From the NCBI GenBank assembly GCA_900551345.1, contig URVP01000064.1, forward strand, positions 1 to 7,856: a stretch of DNA of 7,856 nucleotides. The letters are read 5' to 3'. Of this stretch, positions 1 to 6,209 are shown piece by piece. The translations under genes and the position numbers were made by a program. The stretch is from an uncultured Eubacteriales bacterium (GTDB lineage: Bacteria; Bacillota; Clostridia; Monoglobales; UMGS1388). How positions within the stretch are numbered: the first letter of the stretch is position 1; the number at the start of each line of letters is the position of its first letter. The notes beneath the pieces are model-generated. The model did no database searches. It was not told where the DNA came from and was given only the letters and a program-made list of their open reading frames with translations.

Positions 1-32
1 TTAACATAGCAATCTTCAAAAGATTTTTTCAT
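1..32 (-). CDS. 5' end of a divergent gene, product unknown (partial)
   Basis: Only the first ten codons lie in the window; they read MKKSFEDCYV on the minus strand from an ATG at 32-30. A Shine-Dalgarno GGGAG (complement of 40-44) sits 7 bases before the ATG, and a good promoter lies upstream (-35 TTTACA, complement of 75-80; -10 TATAAA, complement of 53-58; 16-base spacer). These signals make the start credible although the product cannot be identified from ten residues. The gene is divergent from the glycosidase operon and shares with it a mirrored regulatory region, so a regulator or another gene of the same glycan pathway is a reasonable guess, but only a guess. Confidence 0.6.
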   Translation of the reverse strand, partial: MKKSFEDCYV

Positions 33-52
33 ATTATCACTCCCGTATTTAT

Positions 53-80
53 TTTATAAAATTAATGGACGGGTTGTAAA
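53..80 (-). promoter_or_regulatory. Sigma-A-type promoter of the leftward gene
   Basis: On the minus strand TTTACA (80-75) and TATAAA (58-53) each match the consensus at 5 of 6 positions and are separated by 16 bases. The expected transcript starts near 46, just before the GGGAG ribosome site of the leftward gene. The -35 box follows a conserved block at 88-103 with a 7-base gap. TAAAAT (56-51, spacer 18) is an alternative -10. Confidence 0.55.
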
Positions 81-87
81 TAGATAA

Positions 88-103
88 TTTTGCTGTTAGG
101 TTG
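88..103 (-). promoter_or_regulatory. Candidate regulator site, left arm of a mirrored pair
   Basis: Read on the minus strand this is CAACCTAACAGCAAAA. It matches the right arm at 147-161 (CAACTAACAACAAAA) apart from one extra base and one substitution. It ends exactly 7 bases before the -35 box of the leftward promoter, the same spacing as the right arm has to the rightward promoter. That position, abutting -35, is typical of activator sites. No regulator family can be named from the site itself. Confidence 0.5.
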
Positions 104-146
104 ATAATATTGCCCACATGTAAACCGTATATTGAACTAATTTGTG

Positions 147-161
147 CAACTAACAACAAAA
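147..161 (+). promoter_or_regulatory. Candidate regulator site, right arm of a mirrored pair
   Basis: CAACTAACAACAAAA lies 7 bases upstream of the TTGATA -35 box of the glycosidase operon, covering roughly -42 to -56 relative to the predicted transcript start. It is the inverted partner of 88-103, with 43 bases between the arms. The similarity continues through the 7-base gap (TAATTTA here, TTATCTA on the other side) into the -35 box. Confidence 0.5.
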
Positions 162-168
162 TAATTTA

Positions 169-196
169 TTGATATTTACTTTATATATGATAAAAT
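169..196 (+). promoter_or_regulatory. Sigma-A-type promoter of the glycosidase operon
   Basis: TTGATA (169-174) and TAAAAT (191-196) each match the consensus at 5 of 6 positions with a 16-base spacer. Transcription would begin near 203. This places any start codon at 169 or 187 upstream of the transcript and leaves only a few bases of leader for the ATG at 208, so it helps choose the start of the following gene. Confidence 0.55.
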
Positions 197-243
197 GTTA
201 TAAAGACATGAAAAGGTATCAGTTTTTTGAGAGGATGTTAAGT

Positions 244-3200
244 TTGAAACAAAGATTAATGATATTTGTGTGTTTGTTTATTATACTGTGCAATACTTTT
301 CTTCCTTGCGGTGCGGATTGGTCAGCGGCTGCTTACCAAGATGAAGAAAAGATACAAACCGGGTATATATTTGATGATGCCCGGGACATAAATCCGCAAA
401 CAAATCAAAATATAAAAGAAAGCGGCAATCTTTCGGCACAGAGCTGGGGGGAATTTGACGATAAAACATTTTTCGGCATGAATGGGGCAAGCAGCGGCTC
501 AGATACTTATGTTACAATTCAGACACCGCAAAATGCCTATTTCAGCTATCTTTCGGTATGTACATATAAGTATGACCAGGTTAAAGAGGATTACAGTATA
601 TACATATCCGCAGACAATCAGACATATTTACCGCTTACGGTGAGCCTTTCCGCAGCACAAAGCGGCCACGGCGGATTTGCAAAAAATACTTATACAGCTT
701 CTGTTGTTCCTGTGGGAATGAAGTATGTAAAAATTGTGTTTCCCAAAGACTCGGAAAACTGGAAGATGATGGTAAGTTCCTTTTCTTTCAGCTGGACAAC
801 TTCACCCACGGGTGAAGTGGGAGAAAGCGAAAATGTACCCGTATCGGGCAATTATATAAGAAGGGCAGTAATTGACGAGGCTAAGTATTTATCAGGCGAT
901 GAAACAAACATAGTTGAAAGCAATAAAGTAAAAACTGCCATAGCGGAAGGTTTGGAAGATGAAAGCGTTATACAGCCCTCTGTATCGGCAGCGGCTGAAG
1001 GAGAATGTTATATAATTATAAAGGCGCCTGACAGTACAAATATTATTTCGATGAGCGTTACAGCCGAACATTATAACGATTTGTCAGGCAGTTTTTATAT
1101 TTACGAATCCGCCGCAGCAAGTGGCGAATACACATCTTTGGATACTTCGGTGAGCAGTTCTTCTCAGTCTTCGGGGTGGAAGGTGAGCCGTTTTGAGGCA
1201 AAACCAAATCGTGCAAAATATGTAAAAATTGCTTTCCCTGCATTTAGCAATTCGGCACATACATTGCTTTCAAGTATGTCATATGTGTGTGAAAGCGATG
1301 AGCCGGCAGAATATGCAGATGCAAGCGGAGAGCTGAGTATTGACGGTGAAAATTTTGTAGACAGCGAGGGTAGAATAGTACGCTTTTGGGGCGTTAATGT
1401 TGCCTCTTTTTATCCATCACACACCGTTTCCGAAAACCTTGCCCAAAACCTTGCCTCTTCTGAAATCAATCTGGTAAGGCATCATCACAATCTGCGTAAC
1501 AGCACCGATTGGAACTGGGGTGATGCTCCTGCAAGTTTGGCGGATTATGCGTCAGGCAGCAGCCGAAATATGAACTTAACTGCATGGGACAGATTCGATT
1601 ATTTTAATAATCAATTGGCACAGGAAGATATATATTTTAACTTCTCGATCGAATCGTCAAGAGGTTATATGCCGGGAGATAATTCCATAATCAGCGGTTC
1701 GGACGCAATCCAGTGGGCGAGTGCTATATCCGAGCTGAATAAACTGGACTGGAAAACAGCAATTGATTTAAAAAAGCTGCTTCCAATGATAGATGAGCGT
1801 GCACTTGCGATAAATAAAGAATTTGCAGAGTACTTTTTAAATCATATAAATCCGTACAGCGGTTATGCGTATAAAGATGATCCGTATTTGCTGACAATTG
1901 AGCTTACAAACGAAACCTCGTCTGAATATGCCATCGTATGCGGAAATACTTTTAACGATAAACCCGGACTTGAATATTTTAAAAATAAGCTGTACGGCAA
2001 GTGGGAAGCTTTTTTAAACGAAAATAATAAAGAATATTTTGATTTGTATTCACCCTTGACTCAGCAGCAGATTGAAATAAGGGCTGAATTTTTGCGAAAG
2101 CTGGATGAAGATTACATAAATACCATGAAGGATTTTATAAAAAATGATATAGGTTGTGATAAGCCCGTTGCATTTTCAAATCTTTGGAGGGGTGAAAATG
2201 CCACTTCAATGAATTTTGAAAATAATGATTTTATTGAGAATCACAATTATTCAAATCCTATGATTTTTGACTCGCTTAGTGATACATTTTCGGATTTATC
2301 TGCTTATGCACCCAACGGCAAGCCGTACTTTATAGGGGAATATAATATTTCTGAAGCATCCGATAATCAGGACCTATACAGGTCTATGCTTACATTTAAC
2401 GGCAGCGTCTACGGAAGTTTTAACAATTATTCGGGCATAGAGTATTTTGCTCTTACTCACGGTTCAATGAGCATCGGAGATGACGGTTGGGCGGCAGATG
2501 AGTCAAGGAACCCGGACGAAGATGACCGAATAGGCAGTCTTATTAAGGATTCGGTATTTTTGGACCATTTAAGAACCGGCGGAATTATTTATAAAAACGG
2601 ATATGTTGCACAAAGCGTATATCCTTTTACCATAGTGGTTGACGAGCCTTATTATGCCGGCTATTATGATGAGCTTATGGCCGGCAAATATCAGATTGAA
2701 CCCGGCTGGCAGTCGATGCACAGTATAAAAAAACAATTCGGGGAAACAGATGCGTCTCTTTCACTTGCAGAAGAAATGATTTATTCTCCGGGAGGCAGTG
2801 TTTTAATCAGTGATACCGGACAGATAGCAAAAGATATGATAAACAGACAGTTGTCCTTTTCCAGCGATTATGCAGAAGGATTCAGCGGCTTTTTAAACGG
2901 AGAAACTCCTCGTATGCTTGGCAGACTGGAGCTTGGCAATGACAGCGGATTTGCCACCGTAATGATGACTTCAAATGACGGCAATATCCTTTCTGAAAGC
3001 GAAAACATAGTTATATCCAAAACGGCGCTTGACTCAGGCAATAATGATACTGCTATGCCAATAACGATAACCGGACTGAAAAAATCCGTCAAGGGAATCA
3101 ATAAATGGGTTATGAAAACTACAAGAGGCAGCTTGGAGGAAATCGACCTTGAGCAGCAGTCCGACGGAAGCATCACACTGCCGTCTGATTTATGGTATGA

Positions 3201-3549
3201 AGCAGAGCTTTATCTGATGCAGACCCAAAGCGTTAATATAATTGATTGTAGTATTTTGATAGACGAAACCCCGGTTGATTCGCAGAACATGTTGCTGCAG
3301 CAAGGCATTTTGTCAGCAGAAATTACGCTGTCCAATAATTCGGAGGCAGATATTCCCGTTACACTGTATTTGGCTCTTTATGATGATAATAAACTTTGTG
3401 GTATAAGTGCGGCTGATACAGTAGTATCTGTGGGCAGTAAAAAATACTCCTTGCCGGATATTCAAAAGCAGGCAGGCAAAGGCAATAAGGTAAAAATACT
3501 TGTATGGAACGATCAAATGACGCAGTTTACAAATGCTTATGAAATGTAA
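244..3549 (+). CDS. Secreted multidomain clan GH-A glycoside hydrolase (cellulase-like)
   Basis: A predicted extracellular glycosidase of 1,101 residues from the TTG at 244. That start has GAGAGG 9 bases upstream (229-234) and gives a textbook signal peptide: KQR, a hydrophobic core of about residues 5-20, then a likely cleavage near residues 24-30. The open frame extends to an ATG at 169, but that lies at or above the promoter; ATG 208 or 235 are alternatives. Two similar beta-sandwich, discoidin-like domains follow (about 40-183 and 203-349), both ending in a YVKI-FP motif, probably carbohydrate-binding. The catalytic domain (about 360-775) opens with RFWGVN (380-385) and RHHH (412-415). 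ELTNE places the acid/base at Glu557 and FIGEYN the nucleophile at Glu699, as in clan GH-A. The rest is beta-rich, with a separable terminal domain (about 997-1101). There is no dockerin, SLH or LPXTG motif, so the protein is probably released. The exact GH family and substrate are unknown. It is the first gene of an operon with the DUF5054 gene. Confidence 0.82.
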   Translation: MKQRLMIFVCLFIILCNTFLPCGADWSAAAYQDEEKIQTGYIFDDARDINPQTNQNIKESGNLSAQSWGEFDDKTFFGMNGASSGSDTYVTIQTPQNAYFSYLSVCTYKYDQVKEDYSIYISADNQTYLPLTVSLSAAQSGHGGFAKNTYTASVVPVGMKYVKIVFPKDSENWKMMVSSFSFSWTTSPTGEVGESENVPVSGNYIRRAVIDEAKYLSGDETNIVESNKVKTAIAEGLEDESVIQPSVSAAAEGECYIIIKAPDSTNIISMSVTAEHYNDLSGSFYIYESAAASGEYTSLDTSVSSSSQSSGWKVSRFEAKPNRAKYVKIAFPAFSNSAHTLLSSMSYVCESDEPAEYADASGELSIDGENFVDSEGRIVRFWGVNVASFYPSHTVSENLAQNLASSEINLVRHHHNLRNSTDWNWGDAPASLADYASGSSRNMNLTAWDRFDYFNNQLAQEDIYFNFSIESSRGYMPGDNSIISGSDAIQWASAISELNKLDWKTAIDLKKLLPMIDERALAINKEFAEYFLNHINPYSGYAYKDDPYLLTIELTNETSSEYAIVCGNTFNDKPGLEYFKNKLYGKWEAFLNENNKEYFDLYSPLTQQQIEIRAEFLRKLDEDYINTMKDFIKNDIGCDKPVAFSNLWRGENATSMNFENNDFIENHNYSNPMIFDSLSDTFSDLSAYAPNGKPYFIGEYNISEASDNQDLYRSMLTFNGSVYGSFNNYSGIEYFALTHGSMSIGDDGWAADESRNPDEDDRIGSLIKDSVFLDHLRTGGIIYKNGYVAQSVYPFTIVVDEPYYAGYYDELMAGKYQIEPGWQSMHSIKKQFGETDASLSLAEEMIYSPGGSVLISDTGQIAKDMINRQLSFSSDYAEGFSGFLNGETPRMLGRLELGNDSGFATVMMTSNDGNILSESENIVISKTALDSGNNDTAMPITITGLKKSVKGINKWVMKTTRGSLEEIDLEQQSDGSITLPSDLWYEAELYLMQTQSVNIIDCSILIDETPVDSQNMLLQQGILSAEITLSNNSEADIPVTLYLALYDDNKLCGISAADTVVSVGSKKYSLPDIQKQAGKGNKVKILVWNDQMTQFTNAYEM

Positions 3550-3570
3550 ATGAAAGGATAGCAGGTTGTT

Positions 3571-5304
3571 ATGGATATACATATAATTTTTAAGACACAT
3601 TTGGATCTGGGATTTACCGATTTTTCCGATATAATAAAGGATAAATACATAAACGATTATATCCCCAAAGCTGTAAGTCTGGCATATGAATTAAAGGATA
3701 CGGAAACTCCTTTTATATGGACTGTTGGTTCTTGGATTATATACGAAGCATTAAAACATGATGACGGTACATTAGAAAAGGCAATAAAAGACGGTCTTAT
3801 ATGCTGGCACGCACTTCCATTTACCACGCATACCGAATTGATGAGTGAGGAACTGATGGAGTATGCTATGTCTTTGTCCGGTCAGCTTGATAAAAGATTC
3901 AATAAAAAAACGATTGCGGCAAAAATGTCAGATGTGCCCGGACATACCAAGGGTCTTGTTCACTTTTTGTCAAAGGCGGGGGTGAAGCTGCTGCATATCG
4001 GCGTCAATCCTGCAACTCCCGTTCCTGATGTTCCTGAGATTTTTAACTGGAAATGCGGCGATGACAGCGTTGTAACCATGTATAACGGCGGAGGATACGG
4101 CGACTTCTTTCAGATTGGCGATATAGGCGTTTGCTTTGCACATACGGCAGACAACTTCGGACCACAGGACAAAAAAAGCGTGGAGGAAGTATATGCATCG
4201 CTTAGAAGTAAATACCCCGGTGCAAAGCTTATTGCTTCAAACCTTAATAATGTAGCGGAATATATTGCTGATTTTGCGGACAAGCTCCCCACAATTGACA
4301 AGGAAATAGGCGACTCGTGGATTCACGGAGGGGGAACTGACCCTAAAAAGATGAGCTTGTACCGTTCTCTTTTAAGGAAGATTCATAAAGACGGCTCAGT
4401 TAAATATGATTTGTCCGACAGCCTTTTGCCCGTTCCTGAACACACATGGGGACTTGATTTAAAGACCTATTTCCATAACGATACGGATTATTCTTTGAAA
4501 GATTTTGAAAAGATTAAAGACAGTGATGATTGCCGTGCTATGGAGAAGTCATGGCAGCAGCAGCGTGAGTATGTATATAAAGCGTATGAGGCAATGGGAG
4601 AAGATTTGGAAAAGAATATTGAGGTTGCAATGCCTTGTTTTGACGGATGTATTCAGGCGGAAATTGAAGAGCCGGACTTTGAAATAAGCTATCAGCTTTT
4701 TGATAATAAGGATTATGAAAGATATGCCCGTCAGTATATGCAATGCTTGGATGAATGGGCAATGTGTGATTTTACAAAAGTAGGACTGTCCGGCTATAGC
4801 GGCGGGACATATACAGCCAAGCCCGTTGAAATGTGGAAAAAGGGCGAAAGCAGGATATATAAGCTGGAGTTTGACAGTGATATTGCCCGTATGTGCGGCT
4901 TGCCGTATTTTCTCGTTGAGCGTACCGGTGGTGATTATGAGTTTAAATGGTTCGGAAAGAAGAAAAACAGAATGCCCGAAGCATTTTGGATTAAATTTAA
5001 AAATACCGGCAGCGAAAACTGGCTGCTCAAAAAACTTGGTGTGTACATAGACCCTGACGAAAGCCTGGGGAATCCTTTTCTTCACGGAATATGGGACAGG
5101 GTTAAAAATGAGGAATTTGAAATAATTTCTTATGATGCAGCTCTTGCTGCTCCCTTTGGCAGAAATCTTTTAAATTATGACATGAATGTACGCAATAAAG
5201 ATTTATATTTCAATCTGTACAATAATATTTGGAATACCAATTTCCCCATGTGGTACGATGAAGATACGAAATTCAGATTCACAGTAAACATGTTAAATAA
5301 GTAA
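3571..5304 (+). CDS. DUF5054 protein, GH38-like putative glycosidase
   Basis: A cytoplasmic protein of 577 residues with no signal peptide. The opening FKTHLDLGFTD (7-17) and the close NNIWNTNFPMWY are recognised from the DUF5054 family, and both ends being present suggests it is complete. The N-terminal half resembles the metal-binding barrel of GH38 alpha-mannosidases: His10-x-Asp12 for the first metal ligands, W79-H80 and H87-T-E89 in a substrate-site segment, Asp121 in SDVPGH (compare D-x-FGH, the GH38 nucleophile and metal ligand), and His252 in WIHGGGTDP as a candidate fourth ligand. These assignments are inferred by motif and order; the family's activity is not known to me. The gene starts 21 bases after the GH-A gene, with AAAGGA (3553-3558) 12 bases and GCAGG (3561-3565) 5 bases before the ATG, so the two are probably co-transcribed. 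It may process oligosaccharides released by the secreted partner, although no transporter is visible here. Confidence 0.83.
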   Translation: MDIHIIFKTHLDLGFTDFSDIIKDKYINDYIPKAVSLAYELKDTETPFIWTVGSWIIYEALKHDDGTLEKAIKDGLICWHALPFTTHTELMSEELMEYAMSLSGQLDKRFNKKTIAAKMSDVPGHTKGLVHFLSKAGVKLLHIGVNPATPVPDVPEIFNWKCGDDSVVTMYNGGGYGDFFQIGDIGVCFAHTADNFGPQDKKSVEEVYASLRSKYPGAKLIASNLNNVAEYIADFADKLPTIDKEIGDSWIHGGGTDPKKMSLYRSLLRKIHKDGSVKYDLSDSLLPVPEHTWGLDLKTYFHNDTDYSLKDFEKIKDSDDCRAMEKSWQQQREYVYKAYEAMGEDLEKNIEVAMPCFDGCIQAEIEEPDFEISYQLFDNKDYERYARQYMQCLDEWAMCDFTKVGLSGYSGGTYTAKPVEMWKKGESRIYKLEFDSDIARMCGLPYFLVERTGGDYEFKWFGKKKNRMPEAFWIKFKNTGSENWLLKKLGVYIDPDESLGNPFLHGIWDRVKNEEFEIISYDAALAAPFGRNLLNYDMNVRNKDLYFNLYNNIWNTNFPMWYDEDTKFRFTVNMLNK

Positions 5305-5324
5305 AGTTTTATAAAAATATACAG

Positions 5325-5398
5325 AGCATATTCGGCTTTTGGTTTATGGTTCTTTTAGAATCATTATCACCCGTTTTACCGAATATGCTTTTCTTTTT
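5325..5398 (+). terminator. Nested hairpin with T-rich tail ending the glycosidase operon
   Basis: AGCATATTCGG (5325-5335) and CCGAATATGCT (5379-5389) form a perfect 11-bp stem, followed by TTTTCTTTTT. The 43-base loop is itself folded: ATGGTTCT (5346-5353) pairs with AGAATCAT (5357-5364) around a TTT loop, with GGT (5341-5343) and ACC (5369-5371) able to extend it. The place directly after the operon and the U-rich tail suit intrinsic termination. The branched shape is longer than a usual terminator. Confidence 0.65.
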
Positions 5399-5491
5399 GA
5401 ATTTATAACGATGGTGAAACGGAAGATAAAATTCAATGTATTTGAGTGCACTTCTGTGTAATCCGTAAAGTTCCTGTTTTTAATTTAATAA

Positions 5492-5730
5492 TTATATATT
5501 GTTTTTCATAACGGTTAAAATGCCTTCAAGAGATTTTCTGTCCAGTCTTTTTGCTTCTTTTACAATATCTTTTATCAAGTCGGGAAATTCATTCTCCGTA
5601 TCAAAAAAGTCTTTCATAGATACCCCAATTCTTCACAGATATATTTTAACATCTGAACAGAGGGGTTAGATTTGCCGTTTTCAATTGCATTTATATATAC
5701 CTCGGATTGTCCGAGTATACGGATCGATTT
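5492..5730 (-). pseudogene. XRE-family helix-turn-helix regulator remnant, truncated and frameshifted
   Basis: On the minus strand one frame reads LGQSEVYINAIENGKSNPS and then QMLKYICEELG, a clear second half of an XRE (Cro/C1-type) DNA-binding domain: recognition helix, the IENGK turn and the following helices. It then hits a stop (TGA, complement of 5617-5619). The next frame, from an ATG at 5617 to a stop at 5492, continues MKDFFDTENEFPDLI and ends in KNNI, the usual C-terminal tail after LGV-S in such regulators. Adding one base to the GGGG run (complement of 5623-5626) would join them as EELGVSMKDFF. About 28 N-terminal residues and a start codon are missing; recognisable similarity ends near 5716-5730. 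The downstream piece could be read as a 41-residue ORF, but its fit to the family tail makes a frameshift more likely. A sequencing error could explain the frameshift but not the missing N-terminus. Confidence 0.75.
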
Positions 5731-5789
5731 ATAGCAAAGGCAAAAATGATATAATCCTTAAAAATGAAGGTGAGGATACGCTTGAATAA
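5721..5789 (+). pseudogene. Possible C-terminal coding scrap of unknown origin
   Basis: The plus frame reads GSIYSKGKNDIILKNEGED and ends TLE-stop at 5787-5789. The KGKNDIILKNEG stretch resembles a beta-strand turn found near the ends of carbohydrate-binding modules (GxNxIxLKN pattern). It begins where the XRE remnant on the other strand loses similarity, so it might mark the junction with a foreign or rearranged piece. It has no start codon or ribosome site, is very short, and chance is a real alternative. Confidence 0.2.
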
Positions 5790-5874
5790 CAAAAATACTG
5801 TTTTGTTTGAATAAAAAAAGAAGTTTTTTAACAGGCGCCGGACATATAAATTTGTCATATTACAGGCAAATCGG

Positions 5875-5926
5875 GTACTTTTGCGGCATATAATTTTTAA
5901 GTATGTACTTTTGGAGTTGTATAAAT
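5875..5926 (+). repeat. Two direct repeats GTACTTTTG followed by TATAA
   Basis: GTACTTTTG occurs at 5875-5883 and 5905-5913, exactly 30 bases apart (about three helical turns). Each copy is followed at nearly the same distance by TATAAT (5889-5894) or TATAAAT (5920-5926). CGGCAT (5884-5889) and ATGCCG (5925-5930) also form a 6-bp inverted repeat around the interval. The location, 75-125 bases before the ferredoxin gene, fits regulator sites or tandem weak promoters. Confidence 0.35.
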
Positions 5927-5937
5927 GCCGTGTGATT

Positions 5938-5967
5938 TTGTCACTGAAACATTAATTGGTATATGAT
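5938..5967 (+). promoter_or_regulatory. Promoter of the ferredoxin / membrane Fe-S operon
   Basis: TTGTCA (5938-5943) and TATGAT (5962-5967) are separated by 18 bases and lie just before the GGAGG ribosome site (5989-5993) of the ferredoxin gene. The leader would be about 25-30 bases. The -35 box is covered by a small dyad, GTGA-N5-TCAC (5932-5944), a possible operator. Confidence 0.5.
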
Positions 5968-5999
5968 AAGATGATAACAAATATGCTTGGAGGTTTTGT

Positions 6000-6209
6000 A
6001 TGGAATCGAAAATAAGAAAAAGACGAAAAGCGTTTGTGGATAAAGACCTGTGTGTTGCTTGCGGCTGCTGCGTAAAGGTATGTCCTTTGTCGGCCGTTTC
6101 GGTTTGGCACGGAATCAGGGCGGTAATAAGCGATAAATGTGTGGGATGCGGAAAGTGTGCCAAAGAATGCCCTGCATCGGTAATTGAAATACGGGAGTTA
6201 GAAGCATGA
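6000..6209 (+). CDS. Two-cluster [4Fe-4S] ferredoxin
   Basis: A small electron carrier of 69 residues with two complete cluster motifs, C18-x2-C21-x2-C24-x3-C28-P and C47-x2-C50-x2-C53-x3-C57-P, the arrangement of bacterial 2[4Fe-4S] ferredoxins. An extra Cys23 gives CGCC in the first motif. The N-terminus is very basic (KIRKRRK, residues 4-10), which could help it dock to the membrane or to a partner. GGAGG lies 6 bases before the ATG. Its TGA stop overlaps the ATG of the next gene (ATGA, 6206-6209), so translation is probably coupled and the product is likely the dedicated electron donor or acceptor of that membrane protein. In NapH and CcoG proteins an equivalent dicluster domain is fused to the membrane part. 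Confidence 0.9.
   Translation: MESKIRKRRKAFVDKDLCVACGCCVKVCPLSAVSVWHGIRAVISDKCVGCGKCAKECPASVIEIRELEA

Larger units (their letters stand above)
5305..5999. other. 695-base spacer without an intact gene
   Basis: It starts with the terminator hairpin (5325-5398). About 5400-5490 shows no gene with a start and ribosome site. A broken XRE regulator occupies 5492-5730 on the minus strand. A possible coding scrap lies at 5721-5789 on the plus strand. The AT-rich stretch 5790-5870 shows nothing convincing. Direct repeats at 5875-5926 and the promoter at 5938-5967 belong to the control region of the ferredoxin operon. The mix of broken fragments suggests an old insertion or deletion site. Confidence 0.6.

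Noticed and set aside
2868..3176. Minus-strand open frame of 102 residues
   Set aside because: Antisense shadow of the glycosidase C-terminal region without start signals.
4549..5085. Minus-strand open frame of 178 residues
   Set aside because: It lies wholly inside the DUF5054 gene on the opposite strand, has no ribosome site and shows no recognisable motif.
5400..5491. Minus-strand frame reading ELYGLHRSALKYIEFYLPF
   Set aside because: It looks protein-like but has a stop just upstream, no start codon with ribosome site, and no recognisable family.
5619..5668. ATACCCC and GGGGTT pair as a CsoR-type copper operator
   Set aside because: The two parts are about 40 bases apart instead of forming a compact dyad, and they lie within the XRE remnant.
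5701..5715. CTCGGA-TTG-TCCGAG palindrome as an operator
   Set aside because: It falls inside the LGQSE codons of the XRE remnant, so the symmetry is most simply explained by coding sequence; it has no promoter beside it.
5840..5856. GACA-N8-TGTC inverted repeat in the spacer as a regulator site
   Set aside because: Four-base arms in AT-rich DNA are expected by chance, and it sits about 80 bases above the -35 box.
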